NCBI RefSeq assembly: GCF_003667505.1
Contig: NZ_RCVJ01000198.1
Location: 29,798-93,797 of the forward strand
Reading direction: 5' to 3'
Origin: Micromonospora sp. BL4
GTDB lineage: Bacteria > Actinomycetota > Actinomycetes > Mycobacteriales > Micromonosporaceae
DNA length: 64,000 nt
A model generated the notes under the pieces. The model was not told where the DNA came from. It was given only the letters and a program-made list of their open reading frames with translations, and did no database searches. Both the position numbers and the translations under genes were made by a program. Shown piece by piece: positions 53,207 to 62,170 of the stretch (position 1 is its first letter; each line of letters opens with the position of its first letter).

Positions 53207-55236
53207 GGGGCGACCAGTGGGTTCGCTCGGTGGAGCCGCTCGTTGAGCCGATCACGCGCTTCGCGGGCGGCCGGCGCCTCGGCGTCGCGGGCGAGTGGCT
53301 GCCAGTCGTACAGCAGGTCGGACATGCGGGCGAAACGGCTGCTGGCACCCTGGCCGATCCCGCCGGCGCGGACCATCAGATCGGTGATGAGGTCCTCGTA
53401 GGCAGGATCCTCGATCGCCGCATCCAGCCAGCGGAAGAGCGCCTCACGGAATTCGCCTTGCGGCCCTTCGCCCGTGAACAGGAGCGTGAAGGCGTGTACC
53501 AGCCCAGCTCGCAGTTCTGCGTCGCCAGCCAGCTCGGCGAGGAGGAAGGCGACCCTGTCCCGAGTTTCCGAAATCGCCGCCAAGGCTCGCAGCCCGACGT
53601 CGTGCCGCCGGTCCTGCGCGGCCGTCCAGTCGACGACCCGGCGCAACGTCGCCTGCCGGTGCAGCGGTCGGCCCCAGAGCGACCGCACAGCATCCACAAC
53701 CCCGTCAGTGACATCATCGATGCCCCGCCCGGCCAGGTTGTTCAGGCGGGTCAACACCGCCTGCGGATACGCGTCTGCCAACTCCCCGCCGCACACTGCC
53801 GCGACCGCGCAAAGCAGCGTCACACTTCCCGACTGGACGGCCCACTGATTGAGCCGACCGCGCATCGCCGCCCCAGCCTCAGGGCTCAGCGCAACCGCCG
53901 TCATCAGGTCGACAACCAGCGGTCGCAGTGTCTGGTACCCCCACCACCGCTCGGTCAAGGTACGCACTTCGGGCGCGTCTGCCCCGGGAAGCGCCAGGGT
54001 CACGGCGAGCATGGCTGAGGCCACCTGCCCGGCGACACGGACGTTCGGGGAACCGCCACGGCGCATCGGCAAGTCGGACGCCCAGCTCCAGAGGCGCGTA
54101 CGGAAGGCCTTGGACTGGTCGGCGTGCACAAAGCGCAGGATCGCGACGTTGTAGGACGGCAGGGTGAAGAAGACCCGGTGCTCGTCGTCGATCTGGGCGC
54201 GGACGCTCTTGGCGAGCTGCCGGATCCCCGGGGCGCCGATGCCGCCGCGCACGTTCGCCGGTTCCGACAACTTCTCGGCGAGCTTCTCCATGGCATGAAG
54301 GACGTTGGTGGCCTGTCCCCCCTGCAGGAAGGCAAGGGCAATGAGGAAGAGCCTGGTCCGCGCATCGACGTTGTCTTCGAACCAGGTGGCCAGTTCTTCG
54401 TCCCAGTTCTGGTAGGCCTGGACCGACTTGCCCGCGATCTCGGCCAGCGTCTCCTGGGGGTTCCCGGCCGCGGCTCTGATCCTGTGGGACAGCCTCGCGA
54501 TCTGCGCCGGGGTGGCACCCTCTAGCATCGCCGGTATCGGCGGAGTCCTGAGCAGTGTGTCCACGTCCAGGCGGGCTCGCTGGTCGTCCAGGAGCTGGCT
54601 CAGCAGTTTCTCGCGTTCAGGAGCGGTGACCGTGAGGACGGTGAAGCCCGGAACGTCCTCGGGCCTTTCGAGGCTCTTGCGGTCGACTAGGACGACGAGG
54701 TACGAGTCCCCCTTTTCTACCGCCTCTCGGTAGGCGATGAGAAGCTCACGCAACCGGCCGTTGCGGCTTCCAGGCGGCACCGTGAGCAGGTAGGCGGATG
54801 GGCCGTACGACGACCAAGGCACCTCGTCGACGGGCAGGAGCCGCTGCTGATCGTCGTCGGTCGGGATCTCCCGCCGAGGCGAGGGAACGCCGCCGAGCAG
54901 CCCGACTGCAGCGGTCCGCCGACCGGTGCCGGGTTCGGCCACCAGCAGGACGTGGCGCCGCTCCCGCAGGATCGCGGCAGCAGCTTCCCTGGGCAGTCCG
55001 CCCGGGCCGTAAAGACGCTCCACGAAGGTCCGAATCGTCTCCTGAACGAAAACGTCGGAAAGCTCGCGGGCAGCCTTGTAGCGCCCGAGCCAGTTGTGGA
55101 CGTTTTGCACCATATCGCCCTCGACACGCGAGGCCGCCTGACCGCTGTTCTCTTCGATGTAAGGGCCGTCGTCGAGGTCGTCGGCGTAGGACTCGTCGAT
55201 GTCCGGATCCACCGGCTCAATCGGGTCGGTAGTCAT
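53203..55236 (-). CDS. P-loop STAND-like protein with degenerate Walker A, in cyclase operon
   Basis: 677 residues from ATG 55236, overlapping the cyclase stop (a GTG at 55239 is directly adjacent). An acidic N-terminus is followed by HVLLVAEPGTGRRTAAVGLL at about 95-114. This sits where a Walker A is expected, but the invariant Lys is replaced by Arg. SYLVVLVDRKSLERPEDV may be the Walker B region. The remaining 400 residues are helical, without recognisable repeats. ATP hydrolysis is therefore doubtful; it may bind nucleotide or act as a sensor. Translationally coupled on both sides. Confidence 0.6.
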   Translation of the reverse strand: MTTDPIEPVDPDIDESYADDLDDGPYIEENSGQAASRVEGDMVQNVHNWLGRYKAARELSDVFVQETIRTFVERLYGPGGLPREAAAAILRERRHVLLVAEPGTGRRTAAVGLLGGVPSPRREIPTDDDQQRLLPVDEVPWSSYGPSAYLLTVPPGSRNGRLRELLIAYREAVEKGDSYLVVLVDRKSLERPEDVPGFTVLTVTAPEREKLLSQLLDDQRARLDVDTLLRTPPIPAMLEGATPAQIARLSHRIRAAAGNPQETLAEIAGKSVQAYQNWDEELATWFEDNVDARTRLFLIALAFLQGGQATNVLHAMEKLAEKLSEPANVRGGIGAPGIRQLAKSVRAQIDDEHRVFFTLPSYNVAILRFVHADQSKAFRTRLWSWASDLPMRRGGSPNVRVAGQVASAMLAVTLALPGADAPEVRTLTERWWGYQTLRPLVVDLMTAVALSPEAGAAMRGRLNQWAVQSGSVTLLCAVAAVCGGELADAYPQAVLTRLNNLAGRGIDDVTDGVVDAVRSLWGRPLHRQATLRRVVDWTAAQDRRHDVGLRALAAISETRDRVAFLLAELAGDAELRAGLVHAFTLLFTGEGPQGEFREALFRWLDAAIEDPAYEDLITDLMVRAGGIGQGASSRFARMSDLLYDWQPLARDAEAPAAREARDRLNERLHRANPLVAP

Positions 55237-56015
55237 CACTTACCACCCCGATGCTGCGTCATGCTCTCGACCGTGGTCGCGACCTGGCCGTCGTTCCGCT
55301 TCACCCGCGGCCCGGAGATCAGAGGCCCCACCGGCTCCCCAGCGATCGGCCGAGACGGCGGTTCAGCCGGCATCACACCGAGAAGGTTCCCGGAGACCTC
55401 CGGGATGTAGAGCCACGCCTGTCGGCTAAACGCCTTGCCGTCGACCGTCGCCGTGACCGGGAGACAGCGGTCCGGCTGCATTCCGGCGTACCCAGCGGCT
55501 ATGACGTCCTCGAAGACGCGATCGGAAAAGATGCAGGCTACAAATGTCACGTGCGGACTGGCAGCGGCGAGCACAGCCTTCACCGGCGCCGAATCAAGCA
55601 GGCGGTGCGTGTCGTTGCGCGAGTCCCCGTTGCCGGTCCAATAAGGATTTTCCGGATCTGCCGGCAGCGGCCCGACGTGCAGGCTAACCCTCAGCTGAAG
55701 GCGTTCACGAGCCTGGCGGTTGTGCTCCGCCAGGCGTTCCTGCAGCAGGCGCGGGAACGGGTCCACCAGGTAGGGCAGGACCCGCGGCGGGAGGCCAACC
55801 GCGAAGCCATCACCGGCAGGGCCTAGGAACGCCGGGCGGTCCCACTCGGCCCCCATCCCGGCACCGGTGAGGGCGTCACCCACAAGGTCGAGGAGATTCT
55901 TGCTGATCGCCTCTTGGGCGCTGCCTGGTTCGGCGGTGAAACCCTTGGCGTCCACGGCCAGAATCGCCCGGTACGGTGGCAGATCGATCGAACGTGCGAA
56001 CGGGATGTGATTCAC
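55236..56015 (-). CDS. Class III nucleotide cyclase-like protein (Pycsar PycC-like)
   Basis: 259 residues from ATG 56015 with ribosome-binding site AGGAAGGA. YRAILAVDAKGFTAEPGS contains the first metal-binding Asp (about 22), and AFLGPAGDGFAVGLPPRVL the second (about 69). RLQLRVSLHVGPLPAD is the beta strand that follows in class III cyclase domains. Compared with Pycsar cyclases (which make cCMP or cUMP upon phage infection), the context is the same: a PycTM-like effector is in the operon. Which pyrimidine is used cannot be read from the sequence. Confidence 0.7.
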   Translation of the reverse strand: MNHIPFARSIDLPPYRAILAVDAKGFTAEPGSAQEAISKNLLDLVGDALTGAGMGAEWDRPAFLGPAGDGFAVGLPPRVLPYLVDPFPRLLQERLAEHNRQARERLQLRVSLHVGPLPADPENPYWTGNGDSRNDTHRLLDSAPVKAVLAAASPHVTFVACIFSDRVFEDVIAAGYAGMQPDRCLPVTATVDGKAFSRQAWLYIPEVSGNLLGVMPAEPPSRPIAGEPVGPLISGPRVKRNDGQVATTVESMTQHRGGK

Positions 56016-56050
56016 GGGAGTCCTTCCTGGAGAACGGGACCCCCTCAGCG

Positions 56051-56752
56051 TCAGTCGGGGACGCGCGGTTCTCTGCCCAGTTCTGGGCGAAAACCCTGTG
56101 ACCGACAGCTCAACGCCGCCGGATCCACGATGGTGATCTCGCGCCGCCCGGTAGCGACGATGCCTGCCTCGCGCAGGGCGGTGAGCTCGGCAACGACCGC
56201 GTTGCGCGAGGTGCCCACCAGTTCCGCGAGTTCCGCCTGGGACAGCCGGATCAGGGCACGCTGGTCAGCACGCCGGCTCTCGCGGTCGAGCTGGATCAGC
56301 GCCCGAGCGAGCCGCTCCCGCACGGACAACACGGCCAGCGCCACACGTTGGGCGTCCGAGGTGCGCAGCCTGCCCACCGTGTAGGCGGCGAAGCCTGCAG
56401 CGAACGCGGGCCGGGTCAGGAAGCGCCGAAACTGCGGGCCGGTCAGCAGCCGGGTGACTGTGGTGGTGAGAGCGGTGACTGTGGCCGACCGAGGTTGCAG
56501 GTCGACGGCGGCCAGGTCACCGACGACGTCTCCGGCGGCCCGCAGCGTCAGGATCGCGCGGCTGCCGTCGCTCTCCGATCGTACGATTTTGACGCAGCCC
56601 GCGAGGACCACGTGCACGTGCTGGGTGGTGTCGCCCTGGCGCAGGAGCACGTCGCGGGGTTCGAAGCGTACGGGGATCCCGGTGCCCTGCACTCGGTGCC
56701 ACTCGTCTTGTGGGAGATAGGCAACGAGTCCGGATTCGCCGTGGTCACGCAT
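56051..56752 (-). CDS. Crp/Fnr-family cyclic-nucleotide-binding regulator
   Basis: 233 residues from ATG 56752; longer in-frame extension to 56851 seems unlikely. The N-terminal cNMP-binding fold has GDVVGDLAAVDLQPRSATVT, including the Arg-Ser-Ala of the phosphate-binding cassette, so binding of a cyclic nucleotide is plausible. The C-terminal winged HTH is LIRLSQAELAELVGTSRNAV with the recognition helix, then LREAGIVATGRREITIVDP. It lies 36 bp before the cyclase gene in the same direction. It may sense the cyclase product and control the operon. Confidence 0.8.
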   Translation of the reverse strand: MRDHGESGLVAYLPQDEWHRVQGTGIPVRFEPRDVLLRQGDTTQHVHVVLAGCVKIVRSESDGSRAILTLRAAGDVVGDLAAVDLQPRSATVTALTTTVTRLLTGPQFRRFLTRPAFAAGFAAYTVGRLRTSDAQRVALAVLSVRERLARALIQLDRESRRADQRALIRLSQAELAELVGTSRNAVVAELTALREAGIVATGRREITIVDPAALSCRSQGFRPELGREPRVPD

Positions 56753-56900
56753 GAACAGAATGTAACGCCGAAGGTAGCCGGGGGCGGTCGCCGTTCGATG
56801 GCGTTGCCGGGCTTGGCTCAGACTGCCCAACATGATGACCAACCAGAACAATGCAGGGCAGGGCGACGAGGCACTGAACAGGCGGGCGGAGCCCGAAAAG

Positions 56901-57239
56901 CTATTGAAGGTCGACGAGCTGCGGCGGGACCTCGCAGGTCAGTCCCACCGAGTTCATCCGGTCGGTGAGCGGCTCGCCGTCGGCGGTCGGCACCACGAAA
57001 TGCGGCCAGCGGTCGGCGGCATACCGCTCGCGGGCCTCGACGAGAGTCTCCCAGTCGGCCAGTCACGCGCTTGTCGGACGGTCGCCCGCCAGCAAATCGC
57101 GGCCCAGGCCGCGCACCTGCGCCACCATCGCGGTCACCGCAGCGTTCTGCTCCCGGATCGAGCGCACCCACGCGTCGACCGGGGCACCGGGAGACACGGC
57201 CTTGCCGCCACGGCAGCGCGCACCGTGGCACACGCGCAT
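56901..57239 (-). pseudogene. Small gene interrupted by an in-frame stop
   Basis: From ATG 57239 the frame reads HGARCRGGKAVSPGAPVDAW then REQNAAVTAMVAQVRGLGRD, and reaches a TGA at 57063-57065. The same frame then continues LADWETLVEARERYAADRWP and HFVVPTADGEPLTDRMNSVG to a TAG at 56901. The two halves fit one protein of about 112 residues, similar in style to common short actinobacterial hypothetical proteins. No function recognised. It sits upstream of the Crp gene. Confidence 0.45.
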
Positions 57240-57443
57240 ACGCTGATACTGGCATCTTAGACAGCGGAGAACGCCGGTCACCTTTGATGGTTCTGGCGAT
57301 GATCTCGTGATCGCGCCGGTCCCGCCATATCCTCCGCATGATCACGCGGACACCAAGATCACGACGCGCTTACCCACATCTGCGTGCACCTGCGGACGGA
57401 CTGCCCAGGGAAGAGTGTCGGCGGGCGATGCGAGACTCGTCAT

Positions 57444-58925
57444 ATGCCCGTGCGCTTCACCGATGCCGAGGCTCGGCACCAGCTGACCGCGCTGGGCTAC
57501 AGCGCAGTCGCGGAGTATCCGGGCAGCACCAAGGCGTGGGCGGCCATCTGCGTGACCTGCCACGAGGCAGTATCGGTAGTGCTGAACCGTGTGAAGCGTG
57601 ACGACCGGCCACGGTGCTGCTGTCGACGCGAGAAGCGGGCGGCAGCGCACCGGACAAGGGGTGAGCTCAAGGTTCGCAACAACGCCGACCGAGCCGTCGG
57701 ACGGATGCGGACATACGACTGGGAACCGCTGGAGCCGTACCGGGGTGCAAAGACGCGCTGGAGCTGCCGGTGCTTGAGATGCGGAACGGTCGGGACCCCG
57801 ATCCTGTTCGGACAGGACCGCACGCGTGGATGCGCAGGATGCAGCGGACGGGTCGGACGAATCACCGACGAGGTCGCTCGGCAAGTGATGCGCCGGGCAG
57901 GCTGGTTTCCCTCAGGTCCTTTCCCTGGACCGCGCGAGCCATGGGAATGCGCATGCGCGACCTGCGGCAAGATCGCCAAACCCCGGTACGAGACAGTCAA
58001 GAGCACAGGGAACGGATGCAAGCTCTGTGCGGCGAAAGAGACCGGCAAGCGCCGCCGAGAACGCTTTGCATCGACCGCTATCAGCGTGATGCGTACGGCA
58101 AACCTGAAACCGCAGGAACCGTTTCCCGGCGCGAACAAGGGGTGGCGATGCCAGTGCCTGACCTGCGGAAGCTACACGCAGCCCACATACAGCAATGTCT
58201 CAAGCGGTGGCGGCGGTTGCGAAACCTGCCGCAGGAGGAAGCAGGGGAACTCCAAGCGAAGCCGATTTGCAGAGGAGGCGACCGAACGCCTGCGCGCGGC
58301 CGGCTACGAACCGTTGGTCGAGTATCCCGGGGCGGCGCACCCGTGGCGGCGCCGCTGCCGATGCGGGCGCAATACCACGGTGCGGATCGGCAACGTCGAT
58401 GCCGGTCAACGCGGATGTCGTCGCTGTGCCGTGTCAGGGTTCAACGCGTCGAAGGCGGCGATCGTGTACCTGCTCCACAATGCGGAACTACAGGCGCTGA
58501 AGACCGGGATCACGCAGGTCGGCTCAACACGCGTCGGGAGGTTCAGGAAGCTCGGCTGGTCCGTACTCGTCACCGAGGCGTTCCAGGACGGGATGGACGC
58601 GCTGAGGGTTGAAGATGCGATTCTCACCTGGTGGCGCAAGGATCTTGGGCTACTGCCGTACCTGGCGCCAGGCTCGACCCGAGATGGGGGCTGGACCGAG
58701 ACTATCGATGCCGGCTCGATCGACCAGGCCCTCGTCCTGCAAAGGCTCCGGACAGAGGTGGCGAACGTCCGCAACCGCGTGCCTGGCGGCCCGCGAGGCA
58801 GTAGCTCTGGCACCGCCGAGATCCCACGTCAGTTACTACAAGACAATATGGACGCCGCAAAGGACAGCCGCGACTCCGAGCGGCAAGCTGGCTGCCCTCA
58901 CGCATGGATCGTCGGTGGCCGCTGA
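57444..58925 (+). CDS. Multi-zinc-ribbon protein with GIY-YIG-like C-terminal domain
   Basis: 493 residues from ATG 57444. Four or five repeats each contain a W-x-C-x-C-x-x-CG type zinc ribbon (WSCRCLRCGTVGTP, WECACATCGKIAKP, WRCQCLTCGSYTQP), each followed by a second CxxC (GCAGCSG, GCKLCAA, GCETCRR). They are interleaved with helical 'A..vmR.agw.P..pfpg' linkers. Near the C-terminus, AAIVYLLHNAELQALKTGIT then RVGRFRKLGW and RVEDAIL resemble a GIY-YIG nuclease or a related nucleic-acid-binding fold, with catalytic-type Tyr, Arg and Glu. Possibly a phage- or plasmid-targeting nuclease of the island. Confidence 0.6.
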   Translation: MPVRFTDAEARHQLTALGYSAVAEYPGSTKAWAAICVTCHEAVSVVLNRVKRDDRPRCCCRREKRAAAHRTRGELKVRNNADRAVGRMRTYDWEPLEPYRGAKTRWSCRCLRCGTVGTPILFGQDRTRGCAGCSGRVGRITDEVARQVMRRAGWFPSGPFPGPREPWECACATCGKIAKPRYETVKSTGNGCKLCAAKETGKRRRERFASTAISVMRTANLKPQEPFPGANKGWRCQCLTCGSYTQPTYSNVSSGGGGCETCRRRKQGNSKRSRFAEEATERLRAAGYEPLVEYPGAAHPWRRRCRCGRNTTVRIGNVDAGQRGCRRCAVSGFNASKAAIVYLLHNAELQALKTGITQVGSTRVGRFRKLGWSVLVTEAFQDGMDALRVEDAILTWWRKDLGLLPYLAPGSTRDGGWTETIDAGSIDQALVLQRLRTEVANVRNRVPGGPRGSSSGTAEIPRQLLQDNMDAAKDSRDSERQAGCPHAWIVGGR

Positions 58926-58953
58926 GCGATGACGGCCGGTCGCGCTGCTGCGA

Positions 58954-59200
58954 TTGATGCATCTCGGGGTGGCGAACATTTTCGCGGCACCCCGCCTGCT
59001 AACGACGACGAGCGACCGGACCAAGGACATCGAGATCCTCGCCCTGCGACACCAGATCATGGTGCTTCAGCGCCACCTCGGCGAGCAGCGCCTGCGGTTC
59101 GATCCGGGCGACCGGCGTTGCTGCCCGCGCCGGCACCGCGCAACGTGGTGCGGCGGCTGGGCTGCTGGTCCGTCCGGACACGATCCTTCGGTGCATGGGC
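58954..59200 (+). pseudogene. Broken integrase-core transposase (N-terminal part)
   Basis: The frame reads HLGVANIFAAPRLL, then DIEILALRHQIMVLQRHLGE and QRLRFDPGDR, which is the N-terminal part of integrase-core transposases common in actinomycetes. After GDR homology jumps to another frame (APRNVVRRLGCW), showing a frameshift, and then ends. No DDE core is present. Relic next to the island's right boundary. Confidence 0.55.
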
Positions 59201-59508
59201 GATTCCGCCCCGCGCCGCCGTGCTCCCGGCCCAAGCGCCCGGATCGCCGCTTCCTAGCCGGGCGCCAGCTGCCGGAACAGCTCCCTATCAACAGAAGAGC
59301 CGATAGCAGCGCAGGGGGATCATGCCCTTTTTGTCCAAAATCGCCTGCGGTCAAGAGGTCCAGCAGCGACCACAACGACGCCGATGCAGTACGCCTACCA
59401 GGCGGTTCACAGCGGAGGCAACCAAGATCGGCTCGCAAAACCACCCGAGTTAAGGGTTCCGGCAGCGCCTCACACGCCACTACATCGAGCCATAACAATA
59501 GACTGAGA

Positions 59509-59537
59509 GTTTCCGCAAGTCACTGACCTGCGGAAAC
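59509..59537 (-). terminator. Terminator of tRNA-Pro
   Basis: Arms 59509-59522 (GTTTCCGCAAGTCA) and 59524-59537 pair with one wobble around a one-base loop. It is located 11 bp beyond the 3' end of the tRNA on the minus strand, so it would terminate tRNA-Pro transcription. It belongs to the island side of the junction. Confidence 0.6.
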
Positions 59538-59546
59538 CCTCTCGCT

Positions 59547-59621
<75 letters not shown>

Positions 59622-59770
59622 CCCCCGCGTGGTTTCCCCCGCGGCAGCCGATACAGCTTAGCGCAGCAGCCCTCGCTACTCCGCACAGGCCCCACCCAGG
59701 TTGCGGCCTCACCGAACCACCCCACAACCCCTACGGCATCCTAGGAGGGTAGGTAGGAGGAAGGGCAAGG

Positions 59771-59804
59771 AAATGCCGGATGGGCGAGCGCCCATCCGGC
59801 ATTT
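59771..59804. terminator. Bidirectional terminator downstream of der
   Basis: Perfect 15-bp arms AAATGCCGGATGGGC (59771-59785) and 59790-59804 around a 4-nt loop, 14 bp beyond the der stop. A/T runs at both ends suit bidirectional termination. Confidence 0.8.
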
Positions 59805-59817
59805 TCTACAGCTCAGA

Positions 59818-61221
59818 TCAGCCGTGCGCCTTGCCCCGCCCGCCCGGCCCGAGCTTCTTGCGCGGGCGGACCGAGATTTCGATGGGGCTGCCCTCGTACC
59901 CGAACTCCTCACGGAGCTTGCGCTCGACGAAGCGCTGGTAGCCGGCGTCCAGCGGGCCGGTGGTGAAGAGCACGAACCGCGGCGGCGCCACCCCGGCCTG
60001 GGTGGCGAACAGGATCCGCGGCGCGCGCCCACCGCGCACCGGGTGCGGGGTGGCCTGCACCAGCGCGGTCAGCCACTGGTTGAGGTGCGCGGTCGGCACC
60101 CGGGTCTCCCAGCTCGCGAGGGCCTTGTTCAGCGCCGGGGCCAGCTTGTCGACGGCCCGGCCGGTCATCGCCGACAGGTTCAGCCGGATCGCCCAGGGGA
60201 TGCGGCGCAGCTCCCGGTCGATCTCCTTGTCGAGGTAGTACCGGCGGTCGGCGTCGACCAGGTCCCACTTGTTGAAGGCGATGACCAGCGCCCGACCGCT
60301 CTCGGTCACCATCGACAGGATCCGCTGGTCCTGCTCGCTGATCGGTTCGCTGGAGTCCAGCAGGACCACGGCCACCTCGGCGGCCTCGATGGCGGCGGCG
60401 GTACGCAGGCTGGCGTAGTACTCGGTGCCACTGGCCTTGCCGACCCGCTTGCGAAGGCCGGCGGTGTCCACCAGTTGCCAGGTCTGACCGCCGATCTCGA
60501 CCAGGCTGTCCACCGGGTCGACGGTGGTGCCGGCGACCGAGTCGACGACCGCCCGCTCCTCACCCGAGAACCGGTTGAGCAGGCTGGACTTGCCCACGTT
60601 GGGGCGGCCGACCAGCGCGACCCGGCGCGGCCCGCGCGGCCGGTTCTCCACGATCGCCGGCGCCTCGGGCAGCGCGGCGAGGATGGCGTCCAGCAGGTCG
60701 CCGGAGCCCCGCCCGTGCAGCGCGGAGACCGGGAACGGCTCACCGAGGCCCAGCGACCACAGCGAAGTGGCCTCCATCTCGATGGAGGTGTTGTCGGCCT
60801 TGTTCGCCACCAGGATCACCGGCTTGGCGCTGCGCCGCAGCATCTTCACCGCGGCCTCGTCCACGTCGGTGGAGCCCACCATCGCGTCGACCACGAACAG
60901 CACCACGTCCGCGGTGACCACCGCGGTCTCGGCCTGCGCCGCGATGGCCGCGGCCCGGTCCTTCGCGTCCGGTTCCCACCCGCCGGTGTCCACCACGGTG
61001 AACGCCCGGCCGTTCCACTGCGCGTCGTACGGCACCCGGTCCCGGGTCACCCCGGGGATGTCCTCGACGACCGCCTGCCGGCGGCCGATGATCCGGTTGA
61101 CCAGCGTGGACTTGCCCACATTGGGGCGACCGACGACGGCCACCACCGGCTGCGGGCCGGACGGCTCCTCGACGGCGACGTCCGGCTCACGCAGCTCGAC
61201 CCATCCAGCACCCTCGCTCAT
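59818..61221 (-). CDS. der: Ribosome biogenesis GTPase Der (EngA)
   Basis: 467 residues from ATG 61221. Two consecutive GTPase domains each carry G1 motifs (VVAVVGRPNVGKSTLVNRI and VALVGRPNVGKSSLLNRF), G3 DTGG/DTAG, and G4 NKAD and NKWD. They are followed by the KH-like C-terminal domain with RFVLFTTG. The N-terminal 25 residues are a variable acidic extension. Der acts in 50S ribosomal subunit assembly. It is downstream of cmk with a 76-bp gap, the conserved actinobacterial order, and ends at a strong terminator. Confidence 0.95.
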   Translation of the reverse strand: MSEGAGWVELREPDVAVEEPSGPQPVVAVVGRPNVGKSTLVNRIIGRRQAVVEDIPGVTRDRVPYDAQWNGRAFTVVDTGGWEPDAKDRAAAIAAQAETAVVTADVVLFVVDAMVGSTDVDEAAVKMLRRSAKPVILVANKADNTSIEMEATSLWSLGLGEPFPVSALHGRGSGDLLDAILAALPEAPAIVENRPRGPRRVALVGRPNVGKSSLLNRFSGEERAVVDSVAGTTVDPVDSLVEIGGQTWQLVDTAGLRKRVGKASGTEYYASLRTAAAIEAAEVAVVLLDSSEPISEQDQRILSMVTESGRALVIAFNKWDLVDADRRYYLDKEIDRELRRIPWAIRLNLSAMTGRAVDKLAPALNKALASWETRVPTAHLNQWLTALVQATPHPVRGGRAPRILFATQAGVAPPRFVLFTTGPLDAGYQRFVERKLREEFGYEGSPIEISVRPRKKLGPGGRGKAHG

Positions 61222-61297
61222 GCCGCTCCTCCGCTGCGCTCCGGACCGTCATGAGGCACGTCCGCACTGAACCTGATGATTCGCTCGCTACGCTCGC

Positions 61298-61978
61298 TCA
61301 TGCCACGCCCCGTTCGGTGAGCAGGTCGCGCAGCCGGGCCACGACCTCGTCGATGCCCAGCTCGGTGGTGTCCAGCACCACTGCGTCCGGCGCCTGCGCC
61401 AGCGGGTTGACCTTGCGGGTGGAGTCGAGCCGGTCCCGGCGGGCCAGGTCGGCGGCGGTCGCGGCCACGTCAGCCGCGTCCTCGGCGCTGCGCCGGGCAG
61501 CCCGGGCCGCCTCGGAGGCGGTCAGGAAGACCTTCAGGTCGGCGTCCGGCGCCACGACCGAGCCGATGTCCCGGCCCTCGACGACCATCCGGCCGGCGTT
61601 GGCGATCATCTCGCGCTGCCGGGCGACCAGCAGCTCGCGGACCGCCGGCACCGCGGCGACGGCGGAAACCGCCCCGGTCACCTCGGGACCGCGGATCTCC
61701 GCGTCCACGCTCACGCCGTCGGCGGTCACGCCGTACCCCTGGGGGTCCGTGCCGATGCGCAGGTCCACCTCGCCGGCGACCTTCGCCACCGACGCGGCGT
61801 CGGTGAGGTCGACGCCGGAGCGCAACACGGCCCACGTGATCGCCCGGTACATCGCCCCGGTGTCCAGGTAGCGCGCACCGATGCCAACGGCGAGTCGCCG
61901 CGAGACGGTGGACTTACCCGAACCGGACGGCCCGTCCACAGCGACAACACATCGCCCGGCCCGTACGTTTTCCTCCAC
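61298..61978 (-). CDS. cmk: Cytidylate kinase
   Basis: 226 residues from GTG 61978, which follows GAGGAGGA; longer in-frame starts (to 62050) exceed the family's usual length. The P-loop is VVAVDGPSGSGKSTVSRRLA, followed by ARYLDTGAMYRAITWAVL and the NMP-binding region. GRMVVEGRDIGSVVAPDADL and then KVFLTAS are diagnostic of Cmk. Phosphorylates CMP and dCMP in the cytoplasm. Part of the scpB-rluB-cmk-der block. Confidence 0.93.
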   Translation of the reverse strand: MEENVRAGRCVVAVDGPSGSGKSTVSRRLAVGIGARYLDTGAMYRAITWAVLRSGVDLTDAASVAKVAGEVDLRIGTDPQGYGVTADGVSVDAEIRGPEVTGAVSAVAAVPAVRELLVARQREMIANAGRMVVEGRDIGSVVAPDADLKVFLTASEAARAARRSAEDAADVAATAADLARRDRLDSTRKVNPLAQAPDAVVLDTTELGIDEVVARLRDLLTERGVA

Positions 61979-62170
61979 CGTGTCCTCCTCAGCCCGTACC
62001 TCGCGGATCGCCCGGTGCTGGCGCCGCAAGCGGTTGTCCATCGTCATCAATCATGCCCGCAGCTCGCCGCGCACCGCGCGCGGTGCCGTGCGACGCGACC
62101 CGCGCCACCAGCGCGGCCGGCGTCCGGGCCGTCCGGGAGCCTACCGAAGGCCGTACCCCGAACTCGGGGG

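Noticed and set aside
58929..59306. A complete transposase gene
   Set aside because: Homology is limited to the N-terminus and crosses a frameshift; no DDE catalytic domain follows.
59701..61254. A 517-codon plus-strand ORF opposite der
   Set aside because: Der on the minus strand is unambiguous; the plus frame has no recognisable motif and shadows it codon by codon.
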